Part shown: in pieces, positions 50,217 through 59,297 of the stretch
Layout of the letters: every line of letters begins with the position of its first letter
How positions within the stretch are numbered: position 1 is the stretch's first letter
Assembly (NCBI GenBank): GCA_028345055.1
Contig: JAOMCO010000008.1
Coordinates: forward strand, 1-63,702
Length of the DNA stretch: 63,702 bases
DNA from: Candidatus Thioglobus sp.
Lineage (GTDB): Bacteria > Pseudomonadota > Gammaproteobacteria > PS1 > Pseudothioglobaceae
Direction: 5' to 3'
Translations under genes and position numbers: made by a program
The notes under the pieces: generated by a model
Told to the model about the DNA's origin: nothing
Database searches by the model: none
Seen by the model: the letters and a program-made list of their open reading frames with translations, nothing else

Positions 50217-50888
50217 ATGGTTCGATCAGCATTAAAAACTTCACTACCAATCATGTTTGGATTTGTCCCTTTAGGGATAGCATTTGGCTTATTATTCCAA
50301 GAGCTCGGTTATCCATGGTTCTTTGCAACACTTATGGGCATTATTGTTTATGCTGGTGCAGCGCAGTTTATGGCCATTGGTTTTTTATCAGCTGGCCTAG
50401 GTGTTTTAGAGATAGCAATGTCAACTTTTTTTCTAAACTCAAGACATATGTTCTATGGTTTAGCATTTCTGGAAAGTTTTGGAAATTGGAATTTAAGAAA
50501 ATTCTATTTAATTTTTGGAATGACTGATGAAACTTACGCTCTTTTAACAACAATTAAAGTTCCAGAAAAATATATTAAAGAACGTTTTTATCTTTTTATA
50601 ACTTTATTTGCACAACTATATTGGGTTTTAGGATGCACCATTGGAGCTTTATCAGCAGATATTCTGGCTTTTAATACAGATGGTATAGAATTTGCTGCCA
50701 CTGCTTTGTTTGTAGTCTTATTGATTGAGCAATGGATTATGGTTAGAAGAATACTACCATTCACTTTAGGCTTTATAGCATCAATAATTGCACTTATATT
50801 TTTTGTAAATCATATGTTGCTGATCGCAATTATGATTTCAATAGCGTCTATAGTTATACTTCGAGTGATAAAAATTAAAAATGAATGA
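50217..50888 (+). CDS. azlC: AzlC-family branched-chain amino-acid exporter subunit
   Basis: This 223-residue membrane protein has about six to seven helices and the AzlC signature GFVPLGIAFGLLFQELG, then FLNSRHMFYGLAF. It works with AzlD (next gene, overlapping by 8 bases) to export branched-chain amino acids. It diverges from sat across 221 bases. There is no local link to sulfur metabolism. Confidence 0.9.
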   Translation: MVRSALKTSLPIMFGFVPLGIAFGLLFQELGYPWFFATLMGIIVYAGAAQFMAIGFLSAGLGVLEIAMSTFFLNSRHMFYGLAFLESFGNWNLRKFYLIFGMTDETYALLTTIKVPEKYIKERFYLFITLFAQLYWVLGCTIGALSADILAFNTDGIEFAATALFVVLLIEQWIMVRRILPFTLGFIASIIALIFFVNHMLLIAIMISIASIVILRVIKIKNE

Positions 50889-51198
50889 ATTAGAATATCT
50901 TTATATTGTCATAATTGCAATGGCAATATCAACCTACATTACAAGGCTAACTCCTTTCATACTTTTTAGTTCAGGCAAAGAGAGTTCTATGCTTAACTAT
51001 ATCGCAAAAAATACACCACCAATGGTCATGATGATTTTAGTAATATACATGTTGAAAGATCTAAATTATTTATCTTCTGAACTTCTGCATACTTTCATTG
51101 CGTTGGCTATTACAATTGGCTTTCAATTATTTAAAAGAAATGCATTATTAAGTATTGTTGCAGGAACAGCTATTTATATGTTTTTTGTACAGATGTAA
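50881..51198 (+). CDS. azlD: AzlD-family small exporter subunit
   Basis: This 105-residue protein has four hydrophobic segments, an N-terminal ISTYITRLTPFILF motif typical of AzlD, and PPMVMMILVIYML in the middle. It is the small partner of AzlC; the overlapping start and stop support coupled translation. Confidence 0.88.
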   Translation: MNELEYLYIVIIAMAISTYITRLTPFILFSSGKESSMLNYIAKNTPPMVMMILVIYMLKDLNYLSSELLHTFIALAITIGFQLFKRNALLSIVAGTAIYMFFVQM

Positions 51199-51304
51199 TA
51201 TAGGCCGAAATGAATTAATCTTTTCAGTGTACTAAAAGCCCCAAAAAAAATACTATATAATCCTCATCCTCTGCAGTCCCAATCCTTTTAATCTTTAGAT
51301 TTTA

Positions 51305-53038
51305 ATGACTCAATTAGCAAAAATTTTTCCATTTATTATTTGGTTTCGACTCACCACTTTGGAAACAATTAAGGCTGATTTTTTGGCGGGTCTAACTGGT
51401 GCAATTATTGTGCTTCCACAAAGTGTCGCATTCGCGACAATTGCTGGAATGCCTCCAGAATATGGTCTTTATACAGCTATGGTTGTTCCAATTATTGCAG
51501 CTCTTTTTGGATCCTCATTTCATCTTGTGTCTGGACCAACAACAGCAATTTCAATTGTAGTTTTTGCAGCTGTTAGTAAATACGCAGCACCTGGAAGTGA
51601 AGAATTTGTTTCTCTTGCTTTAACCTTGACCTTTCTAGCTGGAGTTTATCAGCTTGTTTTTGGCTTAGCAAAATTTGGACTATTAATTAACTTTGTCTCA
51701 CATAATGTTGTTATTGGTTTTACTGCAGGTGCAGCACTATTAATTGCTAGTAGTCAAATACCCTATATTGTTGGGATTGAAATACCTCGAGGTGAGGACT
51801 TTATCCGAACATGGTTTGACATATACTCGGGAGCTGGAGAGTTTAATATTTTTCTTTTAATCATTGGTTTAGGGACATTAATTAGCGCTATCTTAGTAAA
51901 AATTATAAGGCCAAAGTACCCTAATCTTCTAATAGGTATGCTTGTAGGTGGAATATTAGCTTTTTGTCTCGGAAATTTTACTGAGAGTATTAAAACAGTT
52001 GGAGTGATGCCTGCTTATTTTCCACCAGTTTCAACACCAGACTTTTCTCTAGGATCGATAAAATCTTTGGCTCCTGAGGCATTTGCTATAGCCCTTTTGG
52101 GTCTTATTGAGGCATCATCTATTGGCAGGTCAATTGCTACAAAGTCTAACCAAAGGATTAATGCCAATCAAGAATTTATTGGTCAAGGTACTTCTAATAT
52201 TATTGGAAGTTTTATGTCAAGTTATGCTTCATCTGGTTCGTTTACGAGATCTGGAGTTAATTTTGAAGCGGGCGCAAGAACTCCTTTATCAGCAATACTT
52301 GCTGCAGTTTTTCTAATTGCTATTGTGTTTTTAGTTGCTCCTTTGATTGCATATTTGCCTTTAGCAGCAATGGCAGGGGTTATTCTTCTCGTTGCATATA
52401 ATTTGATTGATTTTAAAAATATAAAAAAAACTTTTAAATATAGTAAATCTGAAAGTATCATTTTTACTGCTACTTTTCTTGCAACATTATTATTTGAACT
52501 AGAGTTTGCAATTTATTTAGGAGTTTTATTATCTCTTATGCTGTTTATTGCTAAAACATCTACGCCTGATGTTCATACATTAGCGTTTGCTAATCCTTCA
52601 GGAGAAGGTGAGAGACGTTTGCAAAGTATAAGAAAGACTCCATTAGTCCAGTGTCCTCAACTTAAAATAATTCGTATAGATATGTCTATTTATTTTGGAT
52701 CAATTAATCATATTCAAAAACAAATCAGTAGGATTGTAGACAATCAAAGGATCTACCATATCTTAATAGTTGCTAGTGGTGTTAACTTTATTGACCTTGC
52801 AGGAATTGAAGCTCTATTGATTGAAAATAAACGCTTAAAGGCCAAAAATGGAAGTCTTTATTTTGTAGCAGTTAAAGCTCAAACTATTGAGTTTATGGAG
52901 AAGGTTAGCTTTGTTGATGAAATTGGACGTCAGAATTTCTTTGATACTAAATCAGAAGCAATCCATTATGTATATGATCAACTTGATAAGTCTAAGTGTG
53001 AGAAATGTCAAGCATTAGTATTTAAGGAGTGTAATTAA
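51305..53038 (+). CDS. SulP-family anion permease with STAS domain
   Basis: This 577-residue protein has the SulP membrane core (signature GLTGAIIVLPQSVAFATIAGMPPEYGLY region, later VNFEAGARTPLSAI) and a C-terminal STAS domain from about residue 440 (VASGVNFIDLAGIEALL). The end carries a short cysteine motif CEKCQALVFKEC, unusual for SulP and perhaps metal-binding. SulP proteins move sulfate or bicarbonate. With sulfate the end product of Sat and AprAB, sulfate export or exchange is plausible, but bicarbonate cannot be excluded. Confidence 0.88.
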   Translation: MTQLAKIFPFIIWFRLTTLETIKADFLAGLTGAIIVLPQSVAFATIAGMPPEYGLYTAMVVPIIAALFGSSFHLVSGPTTAISIVVFAAVSKYAAPGSEEFVSLALTLTFLAGVYQLVFGLAKFGLLINFVSHNVVIGFTAGAALLIASSQIPYIVGIEIPRGEDFIRTWFDIYSGAGEFNIFLLIIGLGTLISAILVKIIRPKYPNLLIGMLVGGILAFCLGNFTESIKTVGVMPAYFPPVSTPDFSLGSIKSLAPEAFAIALLGLIEASSIGRSIATKSNQRINANQEFIGQGTSNIIGSFMSSYASSGSFTRSGVNFEAGARTPLSAILAAVFLIAIVFLVAPLIAYLPLAAMAGVILLVAYNLIDFKNIKKTFKYSKSESIIFTATFLATLLFELEFAIYLGVLLSLMLFIAKTSTPDVHTLAFANPSGEGERRLQSIRKTPLVQCPQLKIIRIDMSIYFGSINHIQKQISRIVDNQRIYHILIVASGVNFIDLAGIEALLIENKRLKAKNGSLYFVAVKAQTIEFMEKVSFVDEIGRQNFFDTKSEAIHYVYDQLDKSKCEKCQALVFKECN

Positions 53039-53058
53039 TTTTAATAAATATATTAATT

Positions 53059-53132
53059 TGGAGGCTGGGACCGGAGTCGAACCGGTCTAAAAGGCTTTGC
53101 AGGCCCCTGCATAACCGCTTTGCTACCCAGCC
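53059..53132 (-). tRNA. tRNA-Cys (GCA)
   Basis: This 74-base minus-strand tRNA has acceptor arms GGCTGGG / CCCAGCC, discriminator T, an encoded CCA, the anticodon loop CTGCAAA giving anticodon GCA, and the T loop GGTTCGACTCC. It is the first of three tRNAs interleaved with pgsA. Confidence 0.96.
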
Positions 53133-53191
53133 ATTTTAGATTTAATTAAAAAAAACCCGTTTATTACAGGCTAAAACATGTAGTTAAAACT

Positions 53192-53267
53192 TGGAGCGGG
53201 AAACGAGATTCGAACTCGCGACATTCACGTTGGCAACGTGATGCTCTACCAGCTGAGCTATTCCCGC
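53192..53267 (-). tRNA. tRNA-Gly (GCC)
   Basis: This 76-base minus-strand tRNA has acceptor GCGGGAA, the D arm TAGCTCAGCTGGTAGAGC, the anticodon stem ACGTTGCCAACGT with anticodon GCC, the T loop GAGTTCGAATCTC and an encoded CCA. Confidence 0.97.
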
Positions 53268-53296
53268 ACAAGGTGAGAAATTATAGTGTTTTTTTT

Positions 53297-53881
53297 CTAA
53301 CTGTCAAATGTTTTTAGGCCTGCAATAAGATATTTTATGCCTGACCAAAGTGTAAGAATAGTTGCAATAAAAAGTAAAATTCTGCCCATCATATTTATCT
53401 CATTATAGGAAAAAAATAATAGAGGCTGATGTATTAATAAAAACAGTATGGCAACCATCTGAACAAATGTTTTTGACTTTCCAATCCAAGATACTGCAAC
53501 ATTTGCTCTTTTCCCAACTTCACTCATCCACTCTCTTAATGCAGAAACAAGAATCTCCCTAGAAATAATAATAATTGATGGTATTGTTATAAACCAGGCA
53601 TGATAGTAGTCAATTAAAAGAATTAAAGCTGTACAAACCATTAATTTATCTGCAACAGGATCAAGAAATGCACCTAGTGCAGAAACTTGATTAAGTCTTC
53701 TTGCTAAAAACCCATCAATAAAGTCTGTTGCACTTATGACTATGAAAATTGCAATCAAAGCATTATTTATCCAACCAAGAGGCTCCCCATCTAAATAATT
53801 TGGCTGAAGATAAAATAAACCAACAAAGACAGGAATTAAAAAAATCCTAGCCAAAGTAATTAGATTTGGGAGTGTCATCAT
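53297..53881 (-). CDS. pgsA: CDP-diacylglycerol-glycerol-3-phosphate 3-phosphatidyltransferase
   Basis: This 194-residue membrane enzyme of phosphatidylglycerol synthesis has the CDP-alcohol phosphotransferase signature DGFLARR...GAFLDPVADKL at about residues 58-84, with the four catalytic aspartates. Four to five membrane segments are visible. It lies between tRNA genes, as is common for pgsA in gammaproteobacteria (pgsA next to tRNA-Gly/Cys). Confidence 0.95.
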   Translation of the reverse strand: MMTLPNLITLARIFLIPVFVGLFYLQPNYLDGEPLGWINNALIAIFIVISATDFIDGFLARRLNQVSALGAFLDPVADKLMVCTALILLIDYYHAWFITIPSIIIISREILVSALREWMSEVGKRANVAVSWIGKSKTFVQMVAILFLLIHQPLLFFSYNEINMMGRILLFIATILTLWSGIKYLIAGLKTFDS

Positions 53882-53935
53882 AGTGGAGATAATTCTATCA
53901 AAGACTCATGATGTTTAGAATAAACTTTTAAAGGT

Positions 53936-54012
53936 TGGCGCGCTCGGCAGGAGTCGAACCTGCAACCGCTCGGTTCGTAGCCGAGTACTCTATCCAGTTG
54001 AGCTACGAGCGC
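53936..54012 (-). tRNA. tRNA-Arg (ACG)
   Basis: This 77-base minus-strand tRNA has acceptor GCGCTCG, the D arm TAGCTCAACTGGATAGAG, the anticodon stem CTCGG and loop CTACGAA giving anticodon ACG (read as ICG after deamination), the T loop GGTTCGACTCC and an encoded CCA. Confidence 0.96.
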
Positions 54013-54046
54013 AGCTGCGTAATTATCACCATGTTTCATATAAAGG

Positions 54047-55375
54047 TCAAGAAGAGTTTGAGGTATTCACAAAAATATCAACCAATTTATCAAGCTTCAT
54101 CATCCTCGACCCTTTGATTAAAATTGTTGAGCCTTTAAAATCATTTTTTATTACATCATAAATAGAGTTTATATCCTTAAATTGTCTACCTTGATATTCT
54201 TTTGCCTCTTCTCCAATTGTTAAAAGGTGACGAATATTTGAGTGACGAACATACTCACCAATCTCTTTATGAAGCCTCTTTGAATCTTTACCAAGTTCAC
54301 CCATAGAGCCAAGAACCAAAACTTTCTTTCCAGAAAAGCTACTAATAGAATCAATAGCTACCTTCATTGATTGTGGATTTGCATTATAACTATCATCAAG
54401 AATCTTAAAATCATTGAGTTCTATTAATTCTAATCTGCCTTTTTCAGGTAGGGTATTTTCTAGACCTTTTTTGATAAGTTCTGGCTCTATTCCAAGTTCT
54501 ATTGCACAAGTAGATGCAGCTAGTGCATTGTCAACTTGGTGCAATCCAATCATTGAGAGGTTTATATTCAATAATTGTTCAGAAAAATTAAGATTAAAGT
54601 TGATATGAGATTTAAACTCTTTAATTTCTGTAGCATATACACTGCCAGCATCCCCAAAAAACCTCATTTTCTCTGTTCCAGATATTCCTTTCCAGATTTC
54701 TTTATGAGGAGAGGAGTTATTAATAATTGCTATTCCATCTTTGGATAAAGATTCAATGATCTCACCTTTGGCTTTAACTAGATTTTCTAAGCCTCCAAAT
54801 TCTCCTAAGTGAGCATTATTCGCATTGGTAATCAATGAAATATTTGGACGCGCTATCGAGCATAAAAGGGTAATTTCATGTTTATGATTTGCACCCATCT
54901 CAATAATACAAAACTGATGAGCATCTTTGAGGTCAAGAAGCGTTTGAGGCACACCAAGATGGTTATTATGGTTTCCTTTGGTTGAAAGCGTTGGCGCTGC
55001 AAGTGCCAGTATCGAGGAAAGCATATTTTTTGTTGATGTTTTACCGTTACTTCCAGTAATTGCTATGACAATGGGTGAATGAGATTGACGATGCCAAGCT
55101 GCAATATCTTGGTAAGCTTTCTGAGTATTACTAACCTGAATGATAGGTATTTTTGAATCGATTTTTTTATGGACGATTATCGCTTTAGCACCTAAATTTT
55201 CAGCTTGTTTTATAAAGCTATGTGCATCAAAATTTGGGCCTTCTAGTGCAATAAAAAGCTTTCCATTAACTTCCGACCTAGTATCAGTACAAAAACCAGT
55301 AAACTTTATAACTTCATTGCTATTTATTTTACCTTTGACGACTTTGGCAACAGTTTGAATGTCAGTTGAGAGCAT
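54047..55375 (-). CDS. murF: UDP-N-acetylmuramoyl-tripeptide-D-alanyl-D-alanine ligase
   Basis: This 442-residue Mur ligase has the ATP-binding loop ITGSNGKTSTKNML at about residues 106-119, GNHNNHLGVPQTLL and ILDDSYNANPQSM. It adds D-Ala-D-Ala to the peptidoglycan precursor. Its start overlaps the murE 3' end by 14 bases. It comes after murE, as in the normal dcw order, but mraY and murD are not here, so this is a detached murE-murF pair. Confidence 0.95.
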   Translation of the reverse strand: MLSTDIQTVAKVVKGKINSNEVIKFTGFCTDTRSEVNGKLFIALEGPNFDAHSFIKQAENLGAKAIIVHKKIDSKIPIIQVSNTQKAYQDIAAWHRQSHSPIVIAITGSNGKTSTKNMLSSILALAAPTLSTKGNHNNHLGVPQTLLDLKDAHQFCIIEMGANHKHEITLLCSIARPNISLITNANNAHLGEFGGLENLVKAKGEIIESLSKDGIAIINNSSPHKEIWKGISGTEKMRFFGDAGSVYATEIKEFKSHINFNLNFSEQLLNINLSMIGLHQVDNALAASTCAIELGIEPELIKKGLENTLPEKGRLELIELNDFKILDDSYNANPQSMKVAIDSISSFSGKKVLVLGSMGELGKDSKRLHKEIGEYVRHSNIRHLLTIGEEAKEYQGRQFKDINSIYDVIKNDFKGSTILIKGSRMMKLDKLVDIFVNTSNSS

Positions 55376-56750
55376 TTAATGCTACCTTGATATCACTGAA
55401 TCGATGGGTCTTTGAGCCAATGACTTGAGTTGTTTCATGTCCTTTCCCTGCAATAAGTAATGCTTCTTCCTCTCCAAGGTTCTGAATGGCTGATAGGATT
55501 GCATCTCCTCTATCCAAAATGACCTGAACATCGTTTTCAACTTTAGTTCCGGCAAGAATATCATCAATGATTGCCTGAGGATCTTCACTTCTTGGATTGT
55601 CATTTGTCAAAATAATGCTATCAGCATTCTCGCTTGCTATTTTCCCCATAATCTGTCTTTTACCTTTATCTCTGTCGCCACCACATCCGAAAATGACTCT
55701 AATACTGAATTCAGGGTAATGAGCCCTCAGAGTTAATAATGCATGATTAAGTGCATCTGGAGTGTGTGCATAGTCAATCCAAATATTACTGTTTTCAAGC
55801 TGCTGCATTCTACCCGGCGGAGGAGAAAGCTTTGCTAGACAAGGAATAATTTGATCATCACTAAAGCCTATACATTTTAAACTATTGTAAGCTGCGATAG
55901 CATTTGAGAGATTAAATTCACCTACCAATGGTAATTCAAAGACATAATTTTTAAGCTGACAAATAAAACCATTTTCACTATTTTTAAAAAATTCTAAATC
56001 ATCAATTCCAAAAGTTATTGGATCCTTATCAGACGCTATATCTAAAAAAAATTGGTGGCTTTCATCATCTCTATTAATAATGACTTTTTTTGAGAAGTTA
56101 TTCTTAAATAATTTGGCTTTAGCTTCACGATAATTTTCCATTGTGTCATGATAATCAAGATGATCTTGCGTTAAATTTGTAAAGATACCTTGAGTAAATG
56201 AAAGTCCCTCTAAACGATCTTGTATTAAGGCATGCGAAGAGGCTTCAATGATGGCAAGATTAATTCCATTGATAGAGTATTCTTCAAGAGTACTATAAAT
56301 TGAGAAGATATCAGGGGTTGTATTGATGCTTTTGTTTTGGGTCTTGCTCATTCCAAGGGTCCCAATGACGCCATTATCTGTCTCCAAGAGATCGAGCATC
56401 TGAGATATATAATGACTGACAGACGTCTTACCATTTGTTCCAGTGACTGCAATAAGATCAACATCTTTTGCTTTAGTGTAGAAGTTTTGCGCAAGCGTTG
56501 AAAGGTGAGTTTTAAGGTTATCAATTCTTATAGTAGGAACGCTACAATCAAAGCTTTTTCCATCTATTAAAACTGCCACACAGCCATTTTCAATAGCAGT
56601 TTCAATAAACTCAATACCATGATTTTTTTCACCTTGAAGAGCAATAAAAACATCGCCTTTATTTAGAGTTTGAGTATTGAGTGATAGTCCAGAAACATCA
56701 AGAGTTTCAGCTGTTTTAACAATGTTGTTTAGGATGAGTTTAATGTCCAT
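55362..56750 (-). CDS. murE: UDP-N-acetylmuramoyl-tripeptide synthetase, meso-diaminopimelate type
   Basis: This 462-residue Mur ligase has the ATP loop AVTGTNGKTSVSHYI and the DNPR motif (TNDNPRSEDP) that selects meso-diaminopimelate over lysine. The CGGDRDKGKR segment is also present. It adds the third residue of the stem peptide. It overlaps murF. Confidence 0.96.
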   Translation of the reverse strand: MDIKLILNNIVKTAETLDVSGLSLNTQTLNKGDVFIALQGEKNHGIEFIETAIENGCVAVLIDGKSFDCSVPTIRIDNLKTHLSTLAQNFYTKAKDVDLIAVTGTNGKTSVSHYISQMLDLLETDNGVIGTLGMSKTQNKSINTTPDIFSIYSTLEEYSINGINLAIIEASSHALIQDRLEGLSFTQGIFTNLTQDHLDYHDTMENYREAKAKLFKNNFSKKVIINRDDESHQFFLDIASDKDPITFGIDDLEFFKNSENGFICQLKNYVFELPLVGEFNLSNAIAAYNSLKCIGFSDDQIIPCLAKLSPPPGRMQQLENSNIWIDYAHTPDALNHALLTLRAHYPEFSIRVIFGCGGDRDKGKRQIMGKIASENADSIILTNDNPRSEDPQAIIDDILAGTKVENDVQVILDRGDAILSAIQNLGEEEALLIAGKGHETTQVIGSKTHRFSDIKVALNALN

Positions 56751-56785
56751 TATTATTTCAACGAATCAAGGCAATGGCCAAATTA

Positions 56786-57751
56786 TTAAAATAACTTTGC
56801 TTGAATCAAGGTATGCATATTGATTGCACCAACTATAGTATTTTTTGAGTCAACAACTGGCAATGAGTTTAAGCTGTATTTTTCCATCATTTGCATTGCA
56901 GTTAATGCAGGCTCGTGAGGTTCAATAGCTTTGCAATCTTTAGTCATGACATCTTCGATAGTTAACTTTTGAAAGTCCACATTGGACTCAATAGCTCTTC
57001 TCAGATCTCCATCAGTAAAGATACCTGCTAGTTTTCCATTTTCTGCAATGAGTACCATTCCAAGAGCTTTTTCACTCATGACTAAAAGGCTATCAATTAG
57101 CAATGTTTTTTTTGAAACCATAGGGATATCATTTCCTGATCGCATTATGCTGGATACAAGTGTAAGAAGCCTCCTGCCTAGCGAGCCAGAGGGATGAGAC
57201 ATTGCAAAATCTTCTGATGTGAATTTGTTAGCAGTTATAAGTGAGACAGCGATTGCATCTCCCATGACAAGAGCTGATGTCGTACTTGAAGTTGGAGCTA
57301 AATTATTAGGACATGCTTCTTTATCTACACTTACATCCAAATGATAATCACTTGATATTGCAATTGAAGATTTAGGGTTACCTGTCATACTAATTAAGGG
57401 AATATTCATTCTTTTTATACCTGGAAGTAACGCAATGATCTCATCCGCTTCACCAGAATAGGAAATCATAATAACAACATCATCATAAGTAACCATCCCT
57501 AAGTCACCATGACCAGCCTCACCGGGATGCAAATAGAAAGAAGGGGTTCCTGTTGATGCAAGAGTAGATGATATTTTTTTAGCAATATGACCAGACTTGC
57601 CCATTCCTATTAGAACTACTTTGCCCGAGCATTCTTTGAGAGTATTACAAACTTCTTCAAATTTATTGTTAATTCTATCTTTAAGGGCTAAAACTGAGTC
57701 AGCTTCAGTTTGTATGACTGCTTTGGCGATTTCTATTAATGATTTACCCAC
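56786..57751 (-). CDS. kdsD: Arabinose-5-phosphate isomerase with CBS pair
   Basis: This 321-residue enzyme makes arabinose 5-phosphate for KDO of lipopolysaccharide. The N-terminal SIS domain has VVLIGMGKSGHIAKKISSTLASTGTPSFYLHP, and SHPSGSLGRRL links to two CBS domains in the C-terminal third. The start codon is GTG at 57751. It diverges from the phosphatase gene over 99 bases. The kdsD homologue gutQ has the same fold but no sugar-operon context here. Confidence 0.93.
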   Translation of the reverse strand: MGKSLIEIAKAVIQTEADSVLALKDRINNKFEEVCNTLKECSGKVVLIGMGKSGHIAKKISSTLASTGTPSFYLHPGEAGHGDLGMVTYDDVVIMISYSGEADEIIALLPGIKRMNIPLISMTGNPKSSIAISSDYHLDVSVDKEACPNNLAPTSSTTSALVMGDAIAVSLITANKFTSEDFAMSHPSGSLGRRLLTLVSSIMRSGNDIPMVSKKTLLIDSLLVMSEKALGMVLIAENGKLAGIFTDGDLRRAIESNVDFQKLTIEDVMTKDCKAIEPHEPALTAMQMMEKYSLNSLPVVDSKNTIVGAINMHTLIQAKLF

Positions 57752-57850
57752 AAGCTTCTAAGAAATATTTAATATTAAACTAGATTATAAATATTATTAA
57801 AATAATTTGGGCCTTATAATTGAGCTAGTTAGGGTTTTCATGTTTAATTA

Positions 57851-58333
57851 ATGCATTTAAAACATAAAATTTTGTTTGTCTGTATGGGGAATATTTGTCG
57901 CTCACCCAGTGCTGAAGGAGCATTTCGTTCAATTGTTGAAAAAAATCAAATTTCACAGAATTATGAAGTTGATTCCGCTGGAACGCATGCCTACCATATT
58001 GGTAATTCGCCTGATCAAAGATCTCAAGAAGCAGCGCTTAATTATGGAGTAGATTTATCTAGTCAAAGAGCAAGACAGGTTCATGAAAGTGATTTTTATT
58101 ATTATGATTATATTATTGCAATGGATTCTGACAACCTTGTGATACTCAAATCTATGAAGCCAAAAAAAAGTAATCCAAAAATACAATTAATGTTAGATTA
58201 TTCCAAAGAATTTCCTGGCGCAAGTGTGCCTGACCCTTATTATGAAGGGAAATTTGATGAAGTATTCAAAATGATTCACTCTTCCTGTTTAATTTTTTTT
58301 GAAAGTATCAAAAAAAAGACCAATATTAATTGA
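57851..58333 (+). CDS. Low-molecular-weight protein tyrosine phosphatase
   Basis: This 160-residue phosphatase has the P-loop CMGNICRSP (about residues 11-19), with the nucleophile Cys and Arg, and the general-acid aspartate in DPYYEGKFDEVF. Bacterial members act on tyrosine kinases that control exopolysaccharide or on other phosphoproteins. No cognate kinase is nearby. The rpsL promoter -35 overlaps its stop. Confidence 0.93.
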   Translation: MHLKHKILFVCMGNICRSPSAEGAFRSIVEKNQISQNYEVDSAGTHAYHIGNSPDQRSQEAALNYGVDLSSQRARQVHESDFYYYDYIIAMDSDNLVILKSMKPKKSNPKIQLMLDYSKEFPGASVPDPYYEGKFDEVFKMIHSSCLIFFESIKKKTNIN

Positions 58334-58359
58334 CACATTAGATAGCACCAAAGTATAAT
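58330..58359 (+). promoter_or_regulatory. Strong promoter of the str operon
   Basis: A consensus -35 TTGACA (58330-58335) and a consensus -10 TATAAT (58354-58359) are 18 bases apart. It drives rpsL-rpsG-fusA-tuf. In the leader, CCCC (58376-58379) can pair with GGGG (58387-58390), a small hairpin upstream of the rpsL ribosome site. Confidence 0.85.
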
Positions 58360-58421
58360 TGCCGGCTTTGTTAACCCCCGGTATATGGGGATAAATTAAA
58401 TACTTTGGAGTATAAAGCTTT

Positions 58422-58796
58422 ATGTCAACGATTAACCAATTGGTGAGAAAGCCTAGAAATAAGAAGATTGTTAAAACTGGTGTTCCAGCTTTGGACAGTT
58501 GTCCTCAAAAACGTGGTGTTTGTACACGTGTATATACTACAACACCTAAGAAACCTAACTCTGCACTTAGAAAAGTTGCTCGTGTTAGACTAACGAATTC
58601 TGCAGAAGTTACCACTTACATTGGTGGTGAGGGTCACAACTTACAAGAGCACTCAGTTATATTAATACGTGGCGGTCGTGTCAAGGATTTGCCAGGCGTT
58701 CGTTATCATACAGTTCGTGGCGCTTTAGATACAACGGGTGTTGATGGAAGAATGCAAGGTCGTTCAAAATATGGCACAAAAAAACCTAAAAAATAA
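58422..58796 (+). CDS. rpsL: Ribosomal protein S12
   Basis: This 124-residue S12 has the decoding-loop segments [18 protein letters not shown] and [14 protein letters not shown]. It starts [12 protein letters not shown]. The lysines corresponding to positions altered in streptomycin-resistant mutants of other bacteria are present and unchanged. It is the first gene of the str operon. Confidence 0.99.
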   Translation: MSTINQLVRKPRNKKIVKTGVPALDSCPQKRGVCTRVYTTTPKKPNSALRKVARVRLTNSAEVTTYIGGEGHNLQEHSVILIRGGRVKDLPGVRYHTVRGALDTTGVDGRMQGRSKYGTKKPKK

Positions 58797-59282
<486 letters not shown>

Positions 59283-59297
59283 TTTAAGGACTGAATC

